DNA from: Anolis sagrei
Lineage: Eukaryota; Chordata; Lepidosauria; Squamata; Anolidae
Assembly (NCBI RefSeq): GCF_037176765.1
Contig: NC_090025.1
Span: forward strand, 144,332,758-144,396,757
Reading direction: 5' to 3'
Length of the DNA: 64,000 nucleotides
Every line of letters begins with the position of its first letter. Position 1 is the stretch's first letter. Position numbers and translations under genes: made by a program. Below are positions 12,392 through 33,838 of the stretch, in pieces. The notes under the pieces were generated by a model, which saw only the letters and a list, made by a program, of their open reading frames with translations, was not told the DNA's origin and ran no database searches.

Positions 12392-12700
12392 AAAGTCTTC
12401 CCAAGAGATTTGGAGGATTTTCCGGAGGCAGTGCTGATGGAATCATTCCAGGAGTTGCATGTGACGTCTGTAGACAGTCCACATCTCACAGGCATAGAGC
12501 AGGGTTGGGAGGACAATAGCTTTATAGACAAGCACCTTGGTATCCCTACGGATGTCCCGGTCCTCAAACACTCTCTGCTTCATTCGGAAAAATGCTGCGC
12601 TCGCAGAGCTCAGGCGGTGTTGTATTTCGGTGTCGATGTTGACTTTGGTGGAGAGGTGGCTGCCAAGGTAGCGGAAATGGTCAACATTTTCTAATGTTAC
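12392..12700 (-). mobile_element. Non-LTR LINE reverse-transcriptase fragment, antisense
   Basis: The minus strand reads ENVDHFRYLGSHLS, ...RVFEDRDIRRDTKV, then LPTLLYACE.WTVYRRH. The YLGS and LLYGCETWT motifs are typical of the region after the RT of non-LTR retrotransposons. A stop follows MQLLE. It abuts the LTR fossil, so an open frame on + (12089-12694) crosses the join by chance. Confidence 0.7.
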
Positions 12701-12879
12701 ACCTAATGTTGTTGTAATTGCACTACATCATAGAAGCATGCCATGTTTCTGTGAAAACTCCTCAAAGCTAAAAAACCCATGTTTATTCATTTATTTATTC
12801 GCTTATTCCCACAATAAGCAACACTTAAGCGTGTGCCCTCAAAGACGTTAATAACAGAGTGCCTCCATCGACCGTTGGG

Positions 12880-13358
12880 ACATGTCAACATTCGCCCAAG
12901 GGGCGCGGCCAAGGGGACAAGGAGGCGTGGCAATGTGGGCATTCCCCTCCTTGAATGGAGTGGGAGAGCAGAGATGGAGGCCCCGCCCCTCGGGCCCGCC
13001 TCGCGCTCCCCCTCCCAGAGTCTTTTAGAAGCTCCTCCTCCGCTTCCTTCTGCTTTTTTCCAGGGGCGGGGCGTCCACCCCAGCCAGCGTCGCGTGACCG
13101 AGCGCGCCCGGTGACGTAGGAGGAAGACGCCGACGCCATTAGAGGGAGGCCCAGCCAGACGCCCCCTGAGTCGGGAAGTGTGTGTCGGTTTAATTTTTTC
13201 CCCCCTCACAGTCTCCTCTCATATTTCCGCGGCGCGGCCTTGCTTCCTTCGCTTCGTGGTGCCTCGGGGCTTCCGTAGTGTGCCTGGCTCCGTCGCTCAC
13301 CCCGCGCCCCCCGGTCAGTTGCGGCTAATGTGAGGCCGCGGCGGCCCCTGCGCTGCGG
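12880..13358 (+). promoter_or_regulatory. RAB21: RAB21 CpG-island promoter and 5' UTR
   Basis: An abrupt GC- and CpG-rich block begins near 12890 and runs through exon 1, unlike the AT-rich flanks. It holds GC boxes (12981-12990 on the opposite strand, 13063-13072 on +) and a CRE-like TGACGTA at 13112-13118. No TATA box is seen, as expected of a housekeeping promoter. The transcription start is not visible; it probably lies between about 13110 and 13250. No upstream ATG in frame with RAB21 is needed. Confidence 0.75.
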
Positions 13359-25249
<11,891 letters not shown>

Positions 25250-25730
25250 CTGCATAAGACTGTGCATTTTGGCCCCTTAGTGAAGACTGCCATATTCAAG
25301 TCTCATTCTTTATCAGTGGAGAATTGGAATTAACAGTATTTAAAATCATTTGTAACAATTCAGTACCATTAAGTGCTAAACTAGTGAAGTATGTGACCAG
25401 AGAATTGGCATTTTCTACAGTGGTTAACAAAGCAAACCAATGGCCTTTTTACATGTTTCTTTAATAATGAATAATATTGCATGTGGGAAAGACTTATGGC
25501 TTCATTTATATTTTAAATAAGATCATTATTTAATAACTTATATACACTATTGGAATGAGACATTTTTGCAGCCCTTTGTATTTTGTGGTAGATTGAACTG
25601 TATCACTTCAAAATCGCAAATTGATTTCTTTTTAATTAGCAGATACCTGGATACTATTTTTGCAGGGATGGCATCAAACTATAACTGTCTGACTACTTTG
25701 ATATATTCATCCTGTATTCCATGCTGGTAA

Positions 25731-25736
25731 AATAAA
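25731..25736 (+). terminator. RAB21: Poly(A) signal candidate, RAB21 proximal
   Basis: AATAAA about 480 nt after the stop codon, the first canonical hexamer in the UTR. Confidence 0.5.
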
Positions 25737-27042
25737 TTGTAAAAATACATATTAAATATTTTATCTGCTTTTACAAGTCAGATGCAAAAATATGTATGTT
25801 AGTCTTTTCAGTGATTGTGAAGTGAATAACAGTTGGTGAAGAGATAACAAGTTTGATTAACTACTATACACTTTTCTCCTTGCTAGTTAGTGACTGTTTT
25901 TTGCTTGCTCTGAAGTTTACATACATTTTTGAGTATTTTTCTGGCAAGTATTGGTCTATAACATTTTAGGTCCCAAAATGTAGTTGAAGTGCTGTGAACT
26001 GCTGCTACACTTCTAACTAATGGAAGTCCGATATGCCTAAAATACTCAGTTGCTTTAGCAACCTATATGACACAGGAACTTGGCCTTTTTCCATCTGATA
26101 ATCACTAAACTAGACCTGCTCATAAAACTTTTGATGTCTTGAATCCTTGCTTCCTTGTGTAATGATTTTTCTCCCAGTCAAAAAAACAAAATGAGATGAC
26201 AATACTGGAATACAATGAGGGTTTTCTAAAAAGAGATGATTGAAAATTGGTAAGAATGTGCCTGTGGCTCTTGCATAAACTTAGTTTTCAAATCACTTTG
26301 TTTTTCAGTTGGTTTCGTATAGCAAAGTATAAAGGAAGTATCTTTTGAAGGAACAGAAACCTGGAAAGTGAATCCAGAACTGCTTTTGGCAAGGCTAGAA
26401 CAGACTATTTTTGACTTCTTGATAGAAATATCACTGATGTTTTTGTATGAGTAATACGTTGGTGAAGAAAATGCCTAGTACAGTTTAGCCTTTAGAAACT
26501 TGCATGTGAGATTCTGAAGTCACATGCAGTGTCTTGAATTTTGAGTGGTAGAGCAATGATACTCATGTTGGAACATCAGAATAGTTACACTGGGAATCCA
26601 ACACGCATCCATTAACTTCACCTTTCAGAACCTGACACAGTAACTTTTAATAGTTTTAGAATTCACTGCATGCATTGAATATCCTGCCCAAGTTGATATA
26701 TTAAAATCAATTCACGTTTATGAGAAGAAACTAGCTGTCACACATGGCCATGATTTAATATGTACATTGTACTCTGTACCTTAATCTTTACTGAAATTGT
26801 AAATTAGATTATCTGTTAAAGTACATATTGTTTAAGTGGCTCATTTACTGTGACTTCTACCATGTGCTGCTGTAAGCTGTTCTATATTCATTAAATATTC
26901 ATATTTAGTGTCTTCTACTTACAGCTATTTTTCTGTAATGAATTTTGCCTGGAACAGTTGCAAGTGAAGATAGATTCAATGATCCAAAACTGATTTAAGA
27001 AAGGGGCTTATTTTTGTTCTATGTCTATGACTGCTTTGCAGT

Positions 27043-27186
27043 GAGGTGGAAGTTGCTTCTTTGGAGGCTTTTAAACAGGCTGAATGGCCATCTGTCAGGT
27101 GTACTTTGTGCTTTTCCTACATGGCAGGTAGTTGAACTAGATGGTCCATGCTGTCTCTTCCAGCTCTATGATTCTATATTTATGAT
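27043..27186 (+). mobile_element. CR1 LINE 3' end
   Basis: GGAGGCTTTTAAACAGGCTG then GGCCATCTGTCAG...CTTCCAGCTCTATGATTCTA, the standard CR1 3' end with its ATTCTATG-type terminus. May be transcribed as part of a long RAB21 3' UTR. Confidence 0.85.
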
Positions 27187-27361
27187 AGAGTTGGGCCTGA
27201 ATCACTGTAGTTTTTGTAAGGGCCATTTTAATGTAATTTCTGAAAACAGGGAAAGAGAAGGACGAAAAGACTAGTGAAACGAATTCAGAGGTAAGCAATC
27301 GCTATCCTTTTCCAAAGGTAACATTTACTGATTCACTTGAATATTTAAGTTGCACCTTGCA

Positions 27362-27367
27362 AATAAA
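27362..27367 (+). terminator. RAB21: Poly(A) signal candidate, RAB21 distal
   Basis: AATAAA about 2.1 kb after the stop. A variant ATTAAA at 26890-26895 lies between it and the proximal signal. Usage is unknown. Confidence 0.35.
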
Positions 27368-27400
27368 CCAGGAAACTTCCTATAGGGAAACATACTAGTT

Positions 27401-28587
27401 GAAATTTTTGGCTACTTGGTACATGTATACATTCTGGTGAATTGAAAGTATTTCCTTATACAGATCATCTCAACTGTGTTTAAAAAAATAAAGCCTATGT
27501 ATGATGCAGGCAATAGTGTGGATATAACACAGCTAGAATAGTAGCCTCTTCTTGTATGTGTAGGAGTGTTGATTTCTTGCTGCACAATACTACACTTGAA
27601 TTTATAGAGATGTATAGGCCATCTCTCTTGTTTTAACAAGACAGAGCTTTAGACCTTTCACCGTATATCAACAATGTTGTTGGTGCATTTGATAACTGAC
27701 TCAGCAGGTTGGTTTTGTTTTGAACATTCTTGACAAGCATAGAAATTCACTTCCCTGAAACACTGTCCTTCCAGAATTTCTAACCATTGAGTGAAACCTG
27801 CAGTTCTAGTATACTTAGTGTGAATAAGTTTCATATAAGCCAGTGGGTTGTTTATAACAATGTCCTTCCCCTCAGCAGAACAAAAACATGGATCAGTTGA
27901 AGTTCCCTCACACCTCAAGTAATGTATATGGAATATGCCATATTTCAAACTCCCTATTTATATTATTCTCATTATTAAGAGCAATTGATAATGGAACAGG
28001 TGACAGGAAGAACACACAAATGACCATGGGCTTTAGTAAGGTTCTAGTATGAGATCTAAAGAAAGATCTGAAAGATCTTTAGGTTCTGGATCCTCTGGAT
28101 CCTCTGGAGAACTGCAGGAGAAGGGGAATTCCTGATCTATGCATGTAAGTTTCTTACATCATTTTGAGCACAATGTGGCTTGGTTCTAAGAAGATATCTA
28201 TAGAATTGCACTGTAAATCTTTCCTTAAGGCATGCTGTTAATCACATTAATCATTACGATTTTCCTAATATTTGACTCTGGAAGATTTAGCTCTTGCAAC
28301 CTCAAAGTTTGCAAATTGCATGCTCAGCTTGGCTGTTTTACTCCCATTTCCCCTTCCAGGTCTGCACAATATTGTTCTTTTCTAGGCTCAGAAATTGATA
28401 CGGGATCAGGGATTAAACAGTACAGCAAGATAAAGATCATATTCACGATTCACCGTAGGGAGTCAGATGTCGGGGAGGGGCAGTTTGTAAGTCAACAATT
28501 GCATGATGGCAGTAGCTTGTTGGAAGCATGTGCCAGATATGCAACTTCTAGAAACTTAAGCTGCTGCTCTAGAGACAAGGACACAGA
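27401..28587. other. Intergenic, nothing recognised
   Basis: Unique-looking. A local duplicated phrase GGATCCTCT occurs at 28088-28105. Chance frames only. Confidence 0.5.
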
Positions 28588-28830
28588 GTAGTGGATTTAA
28601 ATTGCAGGAAAAGAGATTCCACCTAAACGATAGGAAGAACTTCCTGATGATAAGAGCTGTTTGGCAGTGGAATATGCTGCCTCGGAGCATGGAGGAGTCT
28701 CCTTCTCTGGAAGCCTTTATGCAGAAACTGGATGTTTATCTGTTGAGAGTGCTTTGATTATATTTTCCTTCATGATGGGATTGGGCTTGAATGGTCCTTG
28801 TGGCTTCTTCCAATTCCATGATTTTAAGCC
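28588..28830 (+). mobile_element. CR1 LINE 3' end, diverged
   Basis: GGAAAAGAGATTCCACCTAA, AGGAAGAACTTCCTGATGAT and TTCCAATTCCATGATTTTA follow the CR1 3' end order. Confidence 0.8.
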
Positions 28831-29782
28831 CTGAAAGATGGACATCTTGAGCTGTCCACAGAACTTCCCTGTGATTTGGCACTGTGGTTAGGATTTATTG
28901 TGTCCTACCATATACTTGTAGTAATTCTGCTCATCTGCCTCCAAACATCCAGACCAGACTCTACTTTACTTGTGGTTTTAGAGCACCTTGCTAAAGTCCA
29001 TGGTCATTTGTGTGTTCTTCCTGTCACCTGCTGCACTGCCAATTGTAAGTAATAGAAACAGAGAACAATAAAAGTGAGGATTTTGGAATGCAGTATATTG
29101 TGACAAATTGTCCTGCAATCTGGTATTTCCAGTTCTCTTATGAGTTGTACGGTATTTTGAAGATCATCAAAGAAAATAAGAAAACACAATGCATTTACCT
29201 GTGGATAATAGATAACAACATGAAGAACATGAAGAACAACCCTTCAAGCAAATGTCACTGTCTTAATGCTAGAACAAATGCACACATACCTATGTACATA
29301 ATAGCATGTATATAAAATCAGTTGAAACATGCAGTTTTACTAATAGACTGATTACAGAAATTGCTATGGCAGATAATGTTATTGATGTGATACCAATAAG
29401 ATTGGTGTATTCTGAGGAGAGAATTGAAGAAACCAAAAGAATGAATTTAATACCTCAATGTGTTTGAATATGTACCTTCAAGTCTCACTGGTAAACTTAC
29501 GGCAATTTCATAGGGGCTTCTTAAGCAAGAAATCCTTAGTGATGATTTTGTCAGTTCCATCATCTGAAAGAAAGTCTACCGCACCAGAGATTCATTGGGG
29601 GATTAAACAGAATCTGGTACTTATAGAATGCTTGTACACCTCCAAACAACACTTAACTAAATATTTAGGGTATTTAGGTTATCTTATCACACAGTAAATT
29701 AAGGAAAGCCATGATAAAGGTGATTTTTCTCTTGCTGAATTTATTAATGGTTGACATCAGTGCATTCTAACTTTGGCTAATT
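28831..29782. other. Intergenic, nothing recognised
   Basis: AT-rich, no gene or repeat call. Confidence 0.5.
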
Positions 29783-30060
29783 ATTTATTTATTTATTTAT
29801 TTATACCCCACCACCATCTCTCCAAGGGAATTTGGGGCGGCTTACATGAGGCCAAGCCCAACAATCACAACAAAGCAAATATACAACATAAAACAATACA
29901 TCAATAAAAAATAATGAAAATAATTAAAAAGTACAAAATAGGCACACAATACAATATAAAACCACAATAATTGATCATGATGGGCAAGGCCAATTGCAAA
30001 AATTAAAATGTTTAAAAAACTCTAGGTGATATAAGTAATGTGTGAGGTTCAGGTGGGACA
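29783..30060 (-). mobile_element. LINE 3' tail, antisense
   Basis: (TTTA)n, TACCCCACCACCATCTCTCC, GGCGGCTTACATGAGGCC: same family as 34293-34700 and 41605-42665. Confidence 0.8.
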
Positions 30061-30079
30061 AAACAAGGGTTTAATTGCA

Positions 30080-30447
30080 GGGGTCCTCAATCGTTTTAAA
30101 CAGAGGGCCAGATCACAGTCTCTCAAACTGTTGGAGGGCCGGTTTATAATTCGAAAACAAACAAACCAATGAATGAATTCCTATGCACACTGCACATATC
30201 TTATTTGTGCAACCTACCCCCCCCCCTTTAAAACAAATCAATAATTAAAATGAAGAACAATTTTAACAAATATAAACTTAGCATTTCAATGGAAAGTGTG
30301 GGCCTGCTTTTGGCTGACGAGATAGGATTGTTGTGGTGTGCTTTCAAGTTGTTTCAGACTTAGGTTAATCCTGAGTGAGGGCTGGGTAAATGACCTTGGA
30401 GGGCCATATCTGGCCATTGGGCCTTAGTTTAAGGACCCCTGCACTAG
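30080..30447. mobile_element. hAT-type MITE, family E
   Basis: Inverted ends AGGGGTCCTCAATCG and AAGGACCCCTGCA. Interior matches 53091-53433 (TAAACTTAGCATTTCAATGG, GGTAAATGACCTTGGAGG). Confidence 0.8.
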
Positions 30448-31574
30448 AGGGTGAGATAAAGTGCATCTGAGGGCATTTTATGCCGGGTTTGGTCAAGGTC
30501 AGGGATTATTTATTCATTGAAAGCAGTTTATGAATCTCTACCATTTTTAAACTTTGAAAGTCTACTGTGAATTTGTATGAACTGTTCAGCATACCCAAAC
30601 ATAACTATAAATACAAATTGTAAATGAGATCTCGTTACATGGCATTGGCCTTAGCCCCTATTAGAGCAAACAGCTTGTTGAACTCTGTTAATAGAGAGTT
30701 ATAAAAAATGCTTGGGATCAAATGTGTGAGAGGAAAATTATTTACCAAAAAGCCCTGGAGGTTATTTTGTCAAGACTTGGTGAAACTATAGCTGCCTGAT
30801 ATTCATTGGAAGTAAGCAGAGCCATCACTTTCTATGGAAAGCTGGATTTCCATGGAAGGCTGCAGGAAAAGACGCCTAATCATGTGTTCAATAGCACAAT
30901 ACATTTGTATCCAACTCAGCATACACAACTGTAGAAACTTCCTATTAAGACACTGCAAATCAGTCGCAGAAGAAAAAGTACCAGTTTTTTTCAAATCTAA
31001 AAGAAACTCCTATTAGTGAAAATTGGGTTGTATGAGCTCGAAAGTGAAAGCTAACAGACCAGAACAAAGCAAGTGGTTGCTAATGAACCTGCATTGTAAA
31101 ATTTGGGCAGATCTATGAATGTAGCACATTGTTCTACCTTCTTTTAAAGACTGTTTAATGTAGGGACTCTTGGTGCATTGTAATTGAACTGTCTTGATGA
31201 ATAGAAGGGTGTCTGTGGGTTATCATTTTGGCCTATGTATGTTATGTATGAACCAAACCCAAGTGAATTCTCTGCTCTCTTTGATCTGAGCGATGACAGA
31301 TGATGAGTCTAAATCCATGCTTCTAAATGAGAATTTGTACACCGGGGCTATTTGGCAGAGCTGTTGTAATCCACTGCCTTTCAAACCCCAAAATGAATAT
31401 AATGTGCAATATCTGCATGGAGTCACAGTGTAGTTCTTTTAAAAAATTACAAGGGGACAGGAAACACAAAGGACATGAACTTTTTTTTAAACAGCTGTTA
31501 ACTTTTGCTTTTTTCAGAAAAGTAGTCCATTCACAAATCACAGCTAAATTAAAAATGCACCTTTCTGATTTGTG
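30448..31574. other. Intergenic, nothing recognised
   Basis: No gene or repeat call; open frames here are short and without domains. Confidence 0.5.
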
Positions 31575-31772
31575 CCGGTTGAACTGCTGACCTGAAGGTT
31601 GCCTGTTAGAATACGCGAGACAGGGTGAGCTCCTGTGTGTCAGCCCTATCTTGCGGGGATATGAGAGAAGCCTCCCAGCAGGATGGTAACACATCTGGCC
31701 GTCCTCTGGGCAATGTCTCTGTAGACAGACATGTTTTCAAGTCGCCTCTGACATGATAATTTTTTTTTCATG
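31575..31772 (+). mobile_element. Sauria-type SINE, old copy
   Basis: Follows the 16617-16883 copy with many changes: GTGCCGG...ATGAGAGAAGCCTCCCAGCA...TCAAGTCGCCTCTGACATGA then a T-rich tail. The B box is decayed. Confidence 0.75.
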
Positions 31773-31981
31773 GGCAATAACTCCAGGGAAGAACAGAAAC
31801 ATTTAAAAGTTCAACTAGGAAGTTTCTGCTTTAATCAGTATGTGTATAAATTGCTAATTAGTCAGATCTCTACATTCACTGGTGTTAGGATCACAGGACC
31901 CCTGCAAAGGTGGAAAAACCAAGCTAAAATGGCTTTCTGAAAAAAATATATTTGGGAACGTATCTCTAGGAATATCTCGAT

Positions 31982-32093
31982 CAGGTATGGGCAAGGGCAA
32001 ACTTCAGCCCTCCAGGTGTTTTGGACTCAACTCCGCAATTCCTAATAGCTTACTGGCGAAAATAACTAGAGGGTGGAAGTTTGCCCATGCCTG
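31982..32093. mobile_element. hAT-type MITE, family C
   Basis: CAGGTATGGGCAAGGGCAAA at the left and GTTTGCCCATGCCTG at the right; 112 bp. Confidence 0.8.
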
Positions 32094-32261
32094 GTAATAA
32101 TGGTCTGGATGATCGTCTGGTCTGACTATCAATAACAAATGGAGTTGAAACTGCAAATATGGAAAGTTAATTGTACTTCGATGAGGAAGGGGGAAAATAC
32201 AAGGTATTCCAAAAGCTGCTATACTTGGGAAAAATGGGAAGTTGTATCTTAAACTCAAAAC

Positions 32262-33079
32262 GATCTTAACAGATTAGAGAGATGGACCAAAACTAACAAA
32301 TTGAAGTTCAATGGTGACAAAAGCAAGATACTCCACTGAGACAGAAAAAACGAAATGCAAAGATACAGAATGGGGGATGCCTGACTCGAGAGCAGTATGT
32401 ATGAAAAAGATCTTGGAGTCCTCATGGACAACAAGTTAAACATGAGCCAACAATGTAATGCGGTGGCAAAAAAAGCCAATGGGATTTTGGCCTGCATCAA
32501 TAGGAGTATAGTGTAGATCCTGGGAAGTCATGCTACCCCTCTATTCTGCCTTGGTTAGACCACATATGGAATACTGTGTCCAATTCAGGACACCACAATT
32601 GAAGAGAGATATTGACAAGCTGGAATGTGTCCAGAGGAGGGCGACCACAAGGATCAAGGGTCTGGAGAACAAGCCCTATAAGGAGTGGCTTAAAGAGCTG
32701 GGCATATTTAACCTGCAGAAGAGAAGGCTGGGAGGAGACATGATAGCCATGTATAAATATGTGACAGGAAGTTGTAGGGAGGAGGGAGAAAGCTTGTTTT
32801 CTGCTTCCCTGGAGACTAGGACGTGGAACAATGGCTTCAAACTACAAGAAAGGAGATTCCATCTGAACATTAGGAAGAACTTCTTAAACTGTGAGAGCTG
32901 TTCAGCAGTGGAACTCTCTGCCCCAGAGTGTGGTGGAGGCTCCTTTGGAAGCTTTTAAACAGAGGCTGGATGGCCATCTGTCAGGGGTGCTTTGAATTCA
33001 ATATTCCTGCTTCTTGGCAGGGGGTTGGACTGGATGGCCCATGAGATCGAGATCTCTTCCAACTCTATGATTCTATGAA
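32262..33079 (+). mobile_element. CR1 LINE, 5'-truncated, longest copy in the window
   Basis: Encodes the C-terminal part of CR1 ORF2: [80 protein letters not shown]. It then has the CR1 3' UTR and terminus TCTTCCAACTCTATGATTCT (33055-33078). 32530-32958 is one 142-codon open frame; upstream has a few stops. Truncated at the 5' end, as usual for CR1. Moderately young. Confidence 0.92.
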
Positions 33080-33324
33080 ATGTACATTTAGTTACAAAAT
33101 AGTCATGACAAAATATTCTCTACTTGTATATCTGAACTATACCACATATATTGTATACAACTCACAAATATAAATATATTCAAAATATGAACTATTATAT
33201 AAAACATGGGTTTGTTCGGTTTTTTTAAATGTAGGGACCCTTTTGGGGCAACCTTTAGACATAGTCAAGGTTCTTGTCACATTGCACAAATACAGCACTA
33301 TGATTCTCCTTTAATTGATTTTAT

Positions 33325-33460
33325 TGAATGGAATCCTGGGATTGGTAGTTTACGGCGGGGCATTTAGAATGCTCAGTCAGAGCGCTCCACCGCCTCTCCA
33401 AACTACAAATCCCAGGATACTTTGGGGTGGAGTGGAGCCATAACATATAAAGGGGAATCA
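33325..33460. mobile_element. MITE fragment just upstream of the TBC1D15 CpG island
   Basis: ATCCTGGGATTGGTAGTTTA and CAAACTACAAATCCCAGGAT are inverted arms of an A-like MITE. Confidence 0.65.
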
Positions 33461-33479
33461 AAGTGTTCCAAACATGTGG

Positions 33480-33814
33480 GAGCGGATGGGTGAAGCACCG
33501 ACGAAGCCTTACTGGAGCGGGGAAAGCCGAACTCTCCCTCCACAAGACACAGTCCTTTTCAATACTTCTCTAGGTCCGCGCAACCCGCCTTGCCCTTCGA
33601 AACTCTCCCTTGGCTGCATTCGGCAATTTCCGTCCCTTTCCGTTTTTGCCCGCCGCGCAGACTCCGTTTCTCCCTCTCCCGGCACTATTTACAGATACGC
33701 ATGCGCAAAGCCACGCGAGGCCTAAAAGCCGGGGCGGCGCGGCTTGTGGTTGTTGTCGAAACGGCCCGCGAGCACGTGAGGAGCGCAACGTCATCATAAA
33801 CACTCGTAGCTAAG
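33480..33814 (+). promoter_or_regulatory. TBC1D15: TBC1D15 CpG-island promoter and 5' UTR
   Basis: GC- and CpG-rich block of about 550 nt reaching into intron 1. It contains an NRF1-like CGCATGCGCA (33698-33707), an E-box CACGTG (33773-33778), a CRE half site ACGTCA (33788-33793) and a YY1-type AAGATGGCGGC that includes the start codon (33813-33823). No TATA box. NRF1 plus YY1 motifs are common at genes with mitochondrial roles, which fits TBC1D15, but that link is inference. Confidence 0.72.
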
Positions 33815-33838
33815 ATGGCGGCCCCTGCGGGCGGAAAG
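33815..33838 (+). CDS. TBC1D15: TBC1D15 coding exon 1
   Basis: 24 nt: MAAPAGGK, then donor AAG|GTAAGA. Human starts MAAAGVVSGK, so the first exon is short in both. The ATG lies inside an AAGATGGCGGC YY1-type motif. Confidence 0.9.

Larger units (their letters stand above)
25250..27400 (+). other. RAB21: RAB21 3' UTR (probable extent)
   Basis: Uninterrupted AT-rich non-coding sequence follows the stop codon. Candidate poly(A) signals are AATAAA at 25731, ATTAAA at 26890 and AATAAA at 27362, so short and long UTR forms are possible. If the last is used, the UTR would contain a CR1 3' end at 27043-27186. Which site is used cannot be told from DNA alone. Confidence 0.55.

Noticed and set aside
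12787-13209. 140-codon minus-strand frame in the RAB21 CpG island
   Set aside because: GC-rich sequence has few stops; Arg/Pro/Gly-rich product with no domain, overlapping the promoter.
31223-31694. Overlapping frames on both strands near 31.3-31.7 kb as a gene
   Set aside because: No motifs, no splice sites, and the right end is a decayed SINE.
32530-32958. 142-codon host gene
   Set aside because: CR1 reverse-transcriptase region followed by the CR1 3' end.
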